In this document: piece by piece, positions 1-6,028 of the stretch
Layout of the letters: every line of letters starts with the position of its first letter
How positions within the stretch are numbered: the first letter of the stretch is position 1
NCBI GenBank assembly: GCA_947593275.1
Contig: CANQDN010000034.1
Coordinates: forward strand, 1-11,359
Reading direction: 5' to 3'
Source: an uncultured Bacilli bacterium
Lineage (GTDB): Bacteria; Bacillota_I; Bacilli_A; RF39; UBA660
DNA length: 11,359 nucleotides
Notes under the pieces: generated by a model
Told to the model about the DNA's origin: nothing
Database searches by the model: none
What the model saw: only the letters and a program-made list of their open reading frames with translations
Program-made: the position numbers and the translations under genes

Positions 1-57
1 AAGCTCGGCTTTATTTGTTACTAATTCACTTGCATCGCAAAATACAAAAACTGACAT
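1..57 (-). CDS. possible 5' fragment of a divergent gene, unidentified
   Basis: An open frame starts at ATG 57-55 on the minus strand and runs off the left edge after 19 codons. It begins MSVFVFCDASELV, a hydrophobic start that could be a first beta strand. No Shine-Dalgarno sequence lies upstream, unlike every other gene here. A TAAGAT box at 66-71 (minus strand) would place a transcript start almost at the ATG, so leaderless expression is conceivable. The divergent position next to a real promoter favours a gene, but 19 codons are too few to identify a family. Confidence 0.3.
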   Translation of the reverse strand, partial: MSVFVFCDASELVTNKAEL

Positions 58-88
58 TTTCAAAAAATCTTAACAGGAACTTAAAGAA

Positions 89-117
89 GTGACTTTTTCT
101 TAAAAAAGTGGTATAAT
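89..117 (+). promoter_or_regulatory. sigma-A promoter of the left three-gene run
   Basis: The -35 GTGACT (89-94, four of six consensus bases) and a perfect -10 TATAAT (112-117) are separated by 17 bases. Transcription would start near 124. The ribosome binding site AAGGAGG (132-138) lies eight bases before the ATG at 147. This is the only convincing promoter before the three + strand genes, which follow with gaps of 16 and 32 bases, so it probably serves all three. Confidence 0.75.
92..109. repeat. inverted repeat in the promoter spacer, possible operator
   Basis: ACTTTTT (92-98) and AAAAAGT (103-109) form a perfect 7-base inverted repeat around a 4-base centre. It overlaps the -35 edge and fills most of the spacer. 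The position suits a repressor site, and the 71-aa HTH protein two genes downstream is a possible ligand, but that link is inference. The arms are mainly T and A runs, so chance is a serious alternative. No long T run follows, which argues against a terminator. Confidence 0.35.
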
Positions 118-146
118 AAAGCTTAATTTTTAAGGAGGTTTTTAAT

Positions 147-1349
147 ATGGATATTGAAAAGATAAGATATTTTTTAACTAATTATAAAGAGAAGAATATT
201 TTTACATATGAAAACTATCAAATGCTCATTCATCCTTCATTAAGCCCTTATAAAGACTTAATTTTACAGATAGAAGATGATATAAGACTTATGCCAAGGA
301 TTTCTAAAACTGGTGATAAAACACCGATTAAATTTTATTTATATGACTATGATAAAGATATTTATTCTAAAAGTGAGATTCTCGCGTTTATTTATGCGGC
401 GATTAATCCGAAGTTTACTATTATAGAAGGTTTAGATAAGGAGAATAACAGCCACTTTTATTTAAAATTAAATGATATAATATTTGATCCATCTCTTAGT
501 ATTATTACAAAAGAATACATATATAACCAAGTATTTAACTTTAAAGAAGCGATTAAACCGGAAGATCTAACTCTATATTTAGAAAAAAATAATAATCTTG
601 CAAAATATTATAAAAAAGAAAAACAAAAATACTTCTCATTGACTTTAATAAGCAGTGTTAAAAGAAGATTTAAAAGGAATGTAGAAGAAGAATATACACT
701 TGATCCTCAAAAATATGCTTATTTGAAGTCGCATTTTATGACAGATAATTTTATTTTATTAAGAAGTATTCTTACTCATGCTCGGCAAAGTTATTTAAAA
801 AGTTCAAATATTGCTTTATATCCGACAGTAAATCCTTCAATTTTATTTGATATTAATGAAATTGCCCCAAAAGTATGTGTTTTAATGAAAACAGAATATA
901 ATCAAAATTGGAGTTATTTTACTAATACTTATAATAATTGTTATGGTTTATCTATAATGTTTAGTTTATTTGATTCTAGTTTTAAATTAGTTCAAGGTGG
1001 TATTTATTATGAACGAAAAAGAAAAGATAAGATAACTAAGTATTATTTTCAACATTCATGGTTGGAAAAAGATAATTATGTTTATGATCCAGCTTTAAGA
1101 ATAGTTACTTTAAAAGAGTTATATTATATATTTTTTCAAAAACAAAAAGAATATTCTAAAGAAGAAACGGAAAGTATTTTAAGAAGAATTGGGTTTAATT
1201 TAACGCATTTTGAAGACTTTTTAAATGGTAAACAAATAGGTGGTAATATGTCTATTATGTATCGGAATTTATTAAAAAAAGTAGATTCACCAGAAATGAA
1301 AGAACAAGGAGAGGATTTATTAAAACTAGTAAGAAAGTATAATAATTAA
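147..1349 (+). CDS. duplicated papain/transglutaminase-like protein, unknown function
   Basis: I do not recognise a named family. The 400-aa protein has no signal peptide or obvious membrane segment, so it is probably cytoplasmic. The C-terminal half contains NCYGLS (Cys265), QHSWLE (His303) and YDPAL (Asp314), the order and local context of a papain/transglutaminase-fold Cys-His-Asp triad. The N-terminal half repeats the pattern: Ser76 stands where Cys265 is, followed after 14 residues by a matching Phe and FTIIEG against FKLVQG. Next come His103 and Asp114, with the same 11-residue spacing as His303-Asp314, and FDPSLSIIT against YDPALRIVT. This suggests an internal duplication in which the first copy lost its nucleophile. 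A basic stretch (about 152-178) links the halves. It is first in a run with an HTH gene and a YqfQ-like gene. It could be a peptidase, amidase, transglutaminase-like enzyme or a non-catalytic relative. Confidence 0.7.
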   Translation: MDIEKIRYFLTNYKEKNIFTYENYQMLIHPSLSPYKDLILQIEDDIRLMPRISKTGDKTPIKFYLYDYDKDIYSKSEILAFIYAAINPKFTIIEGLDKENNSHFYLKLNDIIFDPSLSIITKEYIYNQVFNFKEAIKPEDLTLYLEKNNNLAKYYKKEKQKYFSLTLISSVKRRFKRNVEEEYTLDPQKYAYLKSHFMTDNFILLRSILTHARQSYLKSSNIALYPTVNPSILFDINEIAPKVCVLMKTEYNQNWSYFTNTYNNCYGLSIMFSLFDSSFKLVQGGIYYERKRKDKITKYYFQHSWLEKDNYVYDPALRIVTLKELYYIFFQKQKEYSKEETESILRRIGFNLTHFEDFLNGKQIGGNMSIMYRNLLKKVDSPEMKEQGEDLLKLVRKYNN

Positions 1350-1365
1350 TAGTATAGGTGATAAT

Positions 1366-1581
1366 ATGTTAAAAGAATATCGAATTAAAAATGGTTATAC
1401 ATTAGAAGAACTAGCCGAATTATGTAATATTTCTTGGCGAAATCTTCTGAGGATTGAAAATGGCAGTTATTTGTACGCTAAATTTGAAACTATTGCTAAA
1501 TTATTAGTTATTTTAAAAGTTCCGGATAAAGAAATAGTAAAATTTATAAATGATGTATGTAGTAATAAAAAACATTTTTAA
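1366..1581 (+). CDS. small Xre/Cro-C1-type HTH DNA-binding protein
   Basis: This 71-aa protein is essentially one helix-turn-helix domain. It opens LKEYRIKNGYTLEELAELCN, the first and second helices of an HTH_3/Xre fold. ISWRNLLRIENGSY follows as recognition helix with the conserved RIENG, then KFETIAKLLVILKV as helices four and five. No effector, protease or membrane domain is attached. The start ATG has AGGTGAT (1356-1362) just upstream, and the gene begins 16 bases after the previous stop, so co-transcription is likely. Such lone domains usually repress their own or a neighbouring promoter. The palindrome at 92-109 is a candidate target but nothing here shows binding. The tail is short and basic (SNKKHF). 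Confidence 0.8.
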   Translation: MLKEYRIKNGYTLEELAELCNISWRNLLRIENGSYLYAKFETIAKLLVILKVPDKEIVKFINDVCSNKKHF

Positions 1582-1602
1582 ACTTTTATCATATATTATA
1601 TT

Positions 1603-1608
1603 AGGTGA
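1603..1608 (+). promoter_or_regulatory. ribosome binding site fixing the ATG 1614 start
   Basis: AGGTGA lies five bases before ATG 1614. A longer reading from GTG 1605 would use the GTG inside this same site as its start codon, with no site of its own. The ATG is therefore preferred. Confidence 0.65.
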
Positions 1609-1613
1609 ATATT

Positions 1614-1889
1614 ATGTTTGGAGCTCCAGTAAGTCAAGGTTTAACTTTATCTAAAGTAATAAGTGGGATATCTAAAACCTTAGGAATAGCAAATCAAGTA
1701 ATTCCCTTATATCGGGAAGCAAAACCCATGATTCAAAATGCTCGGACAATACTAGGTGTTTTAAAAGATTTAAATAAGCCTAGCCAAAATAATTCCAATA
1801 ATGGTAAAAATAAAGAAATAACTAAAAAAAGTACTATTCCAAAAGAAAGTACTTATATAAAAGCTAATAATCCTGTTTTTTTCCTTTAA
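1614..1889 (+). CDS. small VrrA/YqfQ-like protein
   Basis: This 91-aa protein carries a central segment, about residues 19-54 (KTLGIANQVIPLYREAKPMI then QNARTILGVLKDL), that resembles the conserved C-terminal part of Bacillus VrrA/YqfQ, where a Gln-rich helix is followed by a PM..N..P/L..L pattern. The role of that family is not established. The glycine/proline-rich N-terminal half of the Bacillus proteins is absent. The tail (about 56-82) is Asn-, Lys- and Ser-rich and probably disordered. In Bacillus subtilis yqfQ lies a few genes from sigA and trmK, so its position here beside trmK supports the match, although its orientation is opposite. The last 26 bases overlap the end of trmK on the other strand. 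The match is from memory of the family, without an alignment. Confidence 0.5.
   Translation: MFGAPVSQGLTLSKVISGISKTLGIANQVIPLYREAKPMIQNARTILGVLKDLNKPSQNNSNNGKNKEITKKSTIPKESTYIKANNPVFFL
1824..1854 (-). terminator. rho-independent terminator of the dnaG-rpoD-trmK operon
   Basis: Read on the minus strand, AAGTACT (1854-1848) pairs with AGTACTT (1835-1829) across a 12-base loop, and a run of seven Ts follows (1830-1824). It begins ten bases past the trmK stop. It sits inside the convergent YqfQ-like coding region. The stem is only seven pairs with two G-C pairs, so it may be weak. Confidence 0.5.
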
Positions 1890-2508
1890 GACATTTTTTT
1901 AAGTTATGAATTTCCATGTAATGTTTTATTTTTGAGATACTTATTTTATCTAACTTATTAATAATATCTTTTTCTTTTTGGATTAAATAATTAAAATATT
2001 CGGGATTATTACTTTTACCATATTTTAATTTAAACTTATTATCTTTTTTATTACTTTTAATAAAAACCATTATAGGATAGAATTTATTATGTTCTTTTAT
2101 AACTATTTCTTTATCGCAATAAAACCCTAAATTAGCCATTTTTTCTCTTAAATAAGCATAATTATTATTGCTACTTATAATAAACTTTTTTATATTATTG
2201 GGAGCGCTTTTAACTATATCTAAAATTGTATAAGTTCCAACTCCGGCGATTATGGCTGTATCAAGAGATTTATCAGGAATATTTGTAAAGCCATCAGATA
2301 AAAAAGTAGGAATATCAAGGTTAGCTTCTTTGATGTTTTTTTCGGCTCCATTTAAAGCTTGAGCACTAATATCGGATGCAATAACTGATTGACACAGCTT
2401 ATTTTTTTTTAAATAAATAGCTAAATAAGCATGATCGCACGCAACATCAATTACGTGATCACTCTTATTTATTAAACTAGCAATAGTCTTTAATTTTAAA
2501 TTTATCAT
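1864..2508 (-). CDS. trmK: tRNA (adenine22-N1)-methyltransferase TrmK (YqfN family)
   Basis: TrmK uses S-adenosylmethionine to methylate N1 of adenine 22 in the D-loop region of tRNAs. The 214-aa protein starts with LKTIASLI, then VIDVACDHAYLAIYL (residues 19-33), the SAM-binding motif of this family (usually DIG[ST]DHAYLP). VIASDISAQAL (42-52) would bind the ribose, and SDGFTNIP (71-78) follows. AIIAGVGTYTILDIV (85-99) takes the place of the usual AGMGG..I..IL. The C-terminal third is Lys-rich and helical, as expected for the tRNA-contacting tail. The gene lies directly after rpoD, as yqfN does near sigA in Bacillus, and its ATG shares one base with the rpoD stop (TAATG), so translation is probably coupled. 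Length is close to the family norm of about 230 residues. The GMGG to GVGT change is unusual but the call is secure. Confidence 0.88.
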   Translation of the reverse strand: MINLKLKTIASLINKSDHVIDVACDHAYLAIYLKKNKLCQSVIASDISAQALNGAEKNIKEANLDIPTFLSDGFTNIPDKSLDTAIIAGVGTYTILDIVKSAPNNIKKFIISSNNNYAYLREKMANLGFYCDKEIVIKEHNKFYPIMVFIKSNKKDNKFKLKYGKSNNPEYFNYLIQKEKDIINKLDKISISKIKHYMEIHNLKKCLKGKKQDY

Positions 2509-3644
2509 TAGTCAGATAAGAAATCCCTTAATTTTTTAGCACGTGATGGATGACGCAACTTTCTTAAAGCTTTAGCTTCTATTTGACGAATACGCTCACG
2601 AGTTACATTAAATTTTTTACCTACTTCTTCTAGAGTATGGCATGTTCCATCAACAAGTCCAAAACGAAGCTCTAATACTTCTTGTTCTCTTACTTGTAAA
2701 GTCATTAAAACGCTTCTTATTTCTTCTTTTAATATTTCATTTGTTGCATATTCTTCAGGAGACATACTAGATTCATCTTTAATAAAATCACCAAGATGCG
2801 AATCATCTTCTTCCCCAATTGGAGTTTCTAAAGATACGGGTTCTTGACTAATCTTAATAACTTCTCTTACTTTATCTAGACTAATTCCCATTTTTTTGGC
2901 TAATTCTTCTTCTGATGGTTCTCTATTTAACTCTAAAGTTAATTGTCTTTGAATCCTACTCATTTTATTAATAGTTTCAACCATATGAACGGGAACACGA
3001 ATAGTTCTTGCTTGATCGGCGAGAGCTCTAGTTATAGCTTGTCTAATCCACCATGTGGCATACGTAGAAAATTTATAACCTTTATCACTATCAAATTTAT
3101 CTACAGCTTTCATAAGACCCATGTTTCCTTCTTGGATTAAATCTAGGAATAATAAGCCTCTTCCGACATATCTTTTAGCAATACTTACAACTAAACGGAG
3201 ATTAGATTCAGCTAGTTTATTTTTAGAGCCTTCATCACCATTTGCTACTCTTTCACTTAATTCTAATTCTTCTTCAGGTGAAAGCAAACTAATTTTACCT
3301 ATCTCTTTTAAATACATTCTAACGGGATCATTAATATTAATATCTTTAGTTAGTTCAGCATCATCAAGTAATATTGGTTCATCATTCATGACACTTGCGA
3401 TTGGGTCTCCATTGGCTTCTTCTTCATCACCAACTACTTGAATTTCATTTTCCATTAAAGTATTATATATTTCATCTAAAGAATCATTATCGATCTCTAG
3501 GCCTTTTAGGGCATCCGCTAGATGTTCAAAAGTTATATAACCCTTTTCTTTTCCTTCTTTAATTAAATCCGCAATTCTTTCTTCTAATGACTTAATTTCT
3601 ACAATTTTTGTTGCAGTTTCTGTCCCTTTTTCTTCATTATTCAT
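2508..3644 (-). CDS. rpoD: primary (housekeeping) sigma factor RpoD/SigA
   Basis: This is the RNA polymerase subunit that recognises -35/-10 promoters of the kind seen at 89-117 and 7853-7881. The 378-aa length matches SigA of Firmicutes. Region 1.1 is at about 18-70, and region 1.2 begins DPVRMYLKEIG (106-116). Region 2 spans about 144-215, including DLIQEGNMGLMKAVDKFD and the -10 recognition/melting helix KGYKFSTYATWWIRQAI (188-204). Region 3 runs from about 217 to 290. Region 4 includes ELRFGL, then HTLEEVGKKFNVTRERIRQI (336-355), the -35-binding helix-turn-helix, and the usual terminal RKLRHPSRAKKLRDFL. Its ATG lies eight bases inside the 3' end of dnaG and its stop overlaps trmK, so all three appear co-translated in one operon. 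AAAGGATG upstream, inside dnaG, is the probable ribosome binding site. Confidence 0.98.
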   Translation of the reverse strand: MNNEEKGTETATKIVEIKSLEERIADLIKEGKEKGYITFEHLADALKGLEIDNDSLDEIYNTLMENEIQVVGDEEEANGDPIASVMNDEPILLDDAELTKDININDPVRMYLKEIGKISLLSPEEELELSERVANGDEGSKNKLAESNLRLVVSIAKRYVGRGLLFLDLIQEGNMGLMKAVDKFDSDKGYKFSTYATWWIRQAITRALADQARTIRVPVHMVETINKMSRIQRQLTLELNREPSEEELAKKMGISLDKVREVIKISQEPVSLETPIGEEDDSHLGDFIKDESSMSPEEYATNEILKEEIRSVLMTLQVREQEVLELRFGLVDGTCHTLEEVGKKFNVTRERIRQIEAKALRKLRHPSRAKKLRDFLSD

Positions 3645-5376
3645 TTCCTACACATCCTTTTTTTATTTCAATTAATTTATTAGCAAGCTCTAATTTTTTA
3701 GCTTCATCTAATTCACTGGCAATTTTGGCTTTTAATTCTTTTATTTGCTCTTTTTCCATTTCTTTTTTAGCTACGAAAATAAATTCTTCAAAATTATCCA
3801 TATTTAATTCTAAATCTTTTATTCTAGTCATTATTTCTTTTACTGAAGAATTTATATTTTCTTCTTCGGCATAACTTAAGAAATCAGCAATATTAATAGC
3901 ATTATGAGTCTCATAATAATAAATAATGGCATTAGCGATATCTCGATATATTTTATTAGTAAAATATCCTAACTCCTTTTTAAATCTCGTAATATAAATA
4001 TAATCATGCATCATAAAATAAATAATATTCATGCAGGCTATATCATACTTGGTTTTGGGATTTTTTTCAAGTATTTTAGGAGTTTTTAGTGGTTTTTTAA
4101 GGATATTTACTTTCTTTAGCTCTTCTTGGAGCATTTCCAGAGGTATATCATAATCAGTACTTATTCTTTTTAGTGTAATATTTCTTGTTAATTCATCAGG
4201 TATACTTTCTAAACTTTTAATTACTTCTTTTATATAAGATACGAGATCTTCAGTTTTGGTAAGATCTTTATCTTTTTTTAAATATTTTAATTTAAATTCT
4301 AAGAAACTAATGGGATTAGCTATATTATTTATTATAGCGTCTATTCCATTTTTTATAACATATTCATCGGGATCTTTTTCACCGCTTAAACGAACAACAT
4401 AAGGAGTAAGATTATTTTCGGATAGGATATTACCATTATTATAAGTAGCTATCTCGCCGGCGCTATCGTTATCGAGCATTAAAATAATTTTAGCGCGCAG
4501 ATTTTTAATTATTTCTACTTGCTCTTTGGTAAGACTTGTTCCCATTAGAGCGACAACATTTTTAACACCCATGGAATATAATCTTATCGCATCCATGTTT
4601 CCTTCGACAATAATTACTTCTTTTTTCTTTTTTATTTCACTTTTACTTCGATGATAATTAAATAATATTTCACCTTTTTTAAATATTGGACTTTCTTTAG
4701 AGTTTATATATTTTGCTTGATTACTATCATCATAGATACGACCAGTAAAACCGACTGGATGGCCTTCTAAATCATGAATTGGAAAGATTATTCTTTTATT
4801 AAAAACATCATTTAAATATTCATTATTTCGATTAACTAAGCCTAATTCAAGGAGATCTTCTAGCTTATAATTTTTACTTAATAGAAGCTTATTTAAGGCA
4901 TAATCTTTATCTAAAGCTAGGCCTAGGTCAAAGTCTTTGATAACACTTTCATCTAACTTTCTTGTTTTTAAATATTCTTTCGCTTTATTGCCCTCTTTAG
5001 TGTTTAAATTATTTTGATAAAACTTTAAAGCTAGTTCCATTATTTCATATTCTTTTTGATGGTTAGTTGTCTTATTAGTTGTTTTTTTAACGACATTAAA
5101 GGTTAGACCACATTTTTGGGCGACTATGGATACGGCTTCTAGAAAGCTTACATTTTCATAATCTTTAACAAAAGTAAAGACATTACCCGCTGCACCACAA
5201 GAAAAACACTTATATATTTGTTTATCTTCGGAAACACTCATACTTGGTGAGTGATCTTCATGGAAAGGACAAACACCAAAATAATTTTTCCCTTTCGGGG
5301 TTAAATCAACATAACTAGATATTATATCGACAATATTGGCTGTTTTTCGAATATTCTCAATTTCTTGTTCTTGCAA
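3637..5376 (-). CDS. dnaG: DNA primase DnaG
   Basis: Primase makes RNA primers at the replication fork and binds the replicative helicase through its C-terminus. The 579-aa protein begins with the CHC2 zinc domain: CPFH (Cys36, His39) and KCFSCG (Cys57, Cys60). The core follows, with a TOPRIM domain: VIIVEGNMDAIRLYSMGV (Glu258), the LMGTSLTKEQ segment, LDNDSAG (Asp302, Asp304) and EKDPDEYV (333-340). Residues from about 440 form the helical helicase-binding domain, ending in Lys/Glu-rich helices. The start is TTG 5376: no in-frame ATG precedes the zinc domain, and a long site, GAGGTGAGG, sits four bases upstream. The N-terminus then has the usual family length. A TATATT at 5405-5410 could be a -10 box, but no good -35 matches it. 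It leads dnaG-rpoD-trmK. Confidence 0.97.
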   Translation of the reverse strand: MQEQEIENIRKTANIVDIISSYVDLTPKGKNYFGVCPFHEDHSPSMSVSEDKQIYKCFSCGAAGNVFTFVKDYENVSFLEAVSIVAQKCGLTFNVVKKTTNKTTNHQKEYEIMELALKFYQNNLNTKEGNKAKEYLKTRKLDESVIKDFDLGLALDKDYALNKLLLSKNYKLEDLLELGLVNRNNEYLNDVFNKRIIFPIHDLEGHPVGFTGRIYDDSNQAKYINSKESPIFKKGEILFNYHRSKSEIKKKKEVIIVEGNMDAIRLYSMGVKNVVALMGTSLTKEQVEIIKNLRAKIILMLDNDSAGEIATYNNGNILSENNLTPYVVRLSGEKDPDEYVIKNGIDAIINNIANPISFLEFKLKYLKKDKDLTKTEDLVSYIKEVIKSLESIPDELTRNITLKRISTDYDIPLEMLQEELKKVNILKKPLKTPKILEKNPKTKYDIACMNIIYFMMHDYIYITRFKKELGYFTNKIYRDIANAIIYYYETHNAINIADFLSYAEEENINSSVKEIMTRIKDLELNMDNFEEFIFVAKKEMEKEQIKELKAKIASELDEAKKLELANKLIEIKKGCVGNE

Positions 5377-5380
5377 TATG

Positions 5381-5389
5381 CCTCACCTC
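5381..5389 (-). promoter_or_regulatory. strong ribosome binding site fixing the TTG start of dnaG
   Basis: GAGGTGAGG on the minus strand is the longest Shine-Dalgarno match in the window. It lies just before TTG 5376. The combination of a strong site with a weak start codon supports TTG as the true start and could limit primase output. Confidence 0.7.
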
Positions 5390-5439
5390 GAAATTTACCT
5401 TCTAAATATAATTATTACCAAAACACCCTTAATTTCCTT

Positions 5440-5473
5440 TAAAAAAAGTGATTTTTTTGTTAAAAAACCACTT
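5440..5473 (-). terminator. rho-independent terminator after the sortase gene
   Basis: On the minus strand AAGTGGTTTTTT pairs with AAAAAATCACTT (11 Watson-Crick pairs and one G-U, with a loop of about four bases). A run of Ts follows directly. It begins 25 bases past the sortase stop and separates the surface module from dnaG. The complementary strand lacks a T run after the stem, so it works in one direction. Confidence 0.75.
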
Positions 5474-5497
5474 AACTTTACACATTTTTTACACTTT

Positions 5498-6028
5498 TTA
5501 AAGATTTTCGCCCTTGTTTAACCATCCATAATAGATAGTTTGAGTGTGATTATTATTTTTAGTACAAGTAATAAGGATAAGCATATTTTGATTACTAATA
5601 TCTAGTAATAATGATCCTGTTTTAGGTTGTTTTTCAATTTTTTTAATTACATAACTATACATATAATCATCATAATAAAGATTTATTTGATCTTCAATAT
5701 TTAACTTATATAAATCTTTAAAATAAGCATTAGAGGCTGTTCCTGAGTGTCCGGCGATTATAACTTGGCTAGATGCATTATTGGGGAATATACTTTCTTT
5801 TAGAACCATTAAATTTTTATTTACTTGATTATCTTTACTATTGATGGGAAATAGTTCTTTTTTTAAGTCAATCTTGGGTATTTCTAAAATGGCATAATAA
5901 TCTTTTGTTTCTAATTTTTCTTCTATAAGTTGGATGTTTTGCTTTTTTATTTCCCATGCTTTTAAGTTAAGAAGCAAGGATGCAACAATTAAAAATAAAC
6001 CTAATGTTGTTTGGAAATATTTGGCCAT
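5498..6028 (-). CDS. sortase-family transpeptidase, atypical active site
   Basis: Sortases cleave a sorting motif and join the protein to peptidoglycan or to another pilin. This 176-aa protein has one N-terminal membrane helix (about 7-24) and a sortase barrel. It shows AILEIPKIDL (46-55), VIIAGHSGT with catalytic His94, and LILITCT with catalytic Cys155. The third catalytic residue, an Arg several positions after the Cys, is missing: the sequence after TCT reads KNNNHTQTIYYGWL, with Thr or Gln where Arg is expected and no Arg before the end. The ATG at 6028 is the first possible start, because an in-frame TAA lies four codons upstream. It overlaps the surface-protein gene by 28 bases. That gene is the evident substrate. 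The short size and single helix are compatible with a housekeeping-type, class D or E-like enzyme, but I cannot assign a class. Confidence 0.85.
   Translation of the reverse strand: MAKYFQTTLGLFLIVASLLLNLKAWEIKKQNIQLIEEKLETKDYYAILEIPKIDLKKELFPINSKDNQVNKNLMVLKESIFPNNASSQVIIAGHSGTASNAYFKDLYKLNIEDQINLYYDDYMYSYVIKKIEKQPKTGSLLLDISNQNMLILITCTKNNNHTQTIYYGWLNKGENL

Noticed and set aside
1605..1607. GTG start for the YqfQ-like protein
   Set aside because: This GTG is part of the AGGTGA ribosome binding site for the ATG at 1614.
1890..1912. Plus-strand terminator after the YqfQ-like gene
   Set aside because: There is a T run, but only a weak five-pair stem of A/T bases could form before it.
2943..3441. 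Plus-strand open frames opposite rpoD
   Set aside because: They lie antisense to strongly conserved sigma-factor sequence, have low-complexity Ser/Leu/Phe-rich translations, and have no ribosome binding site.
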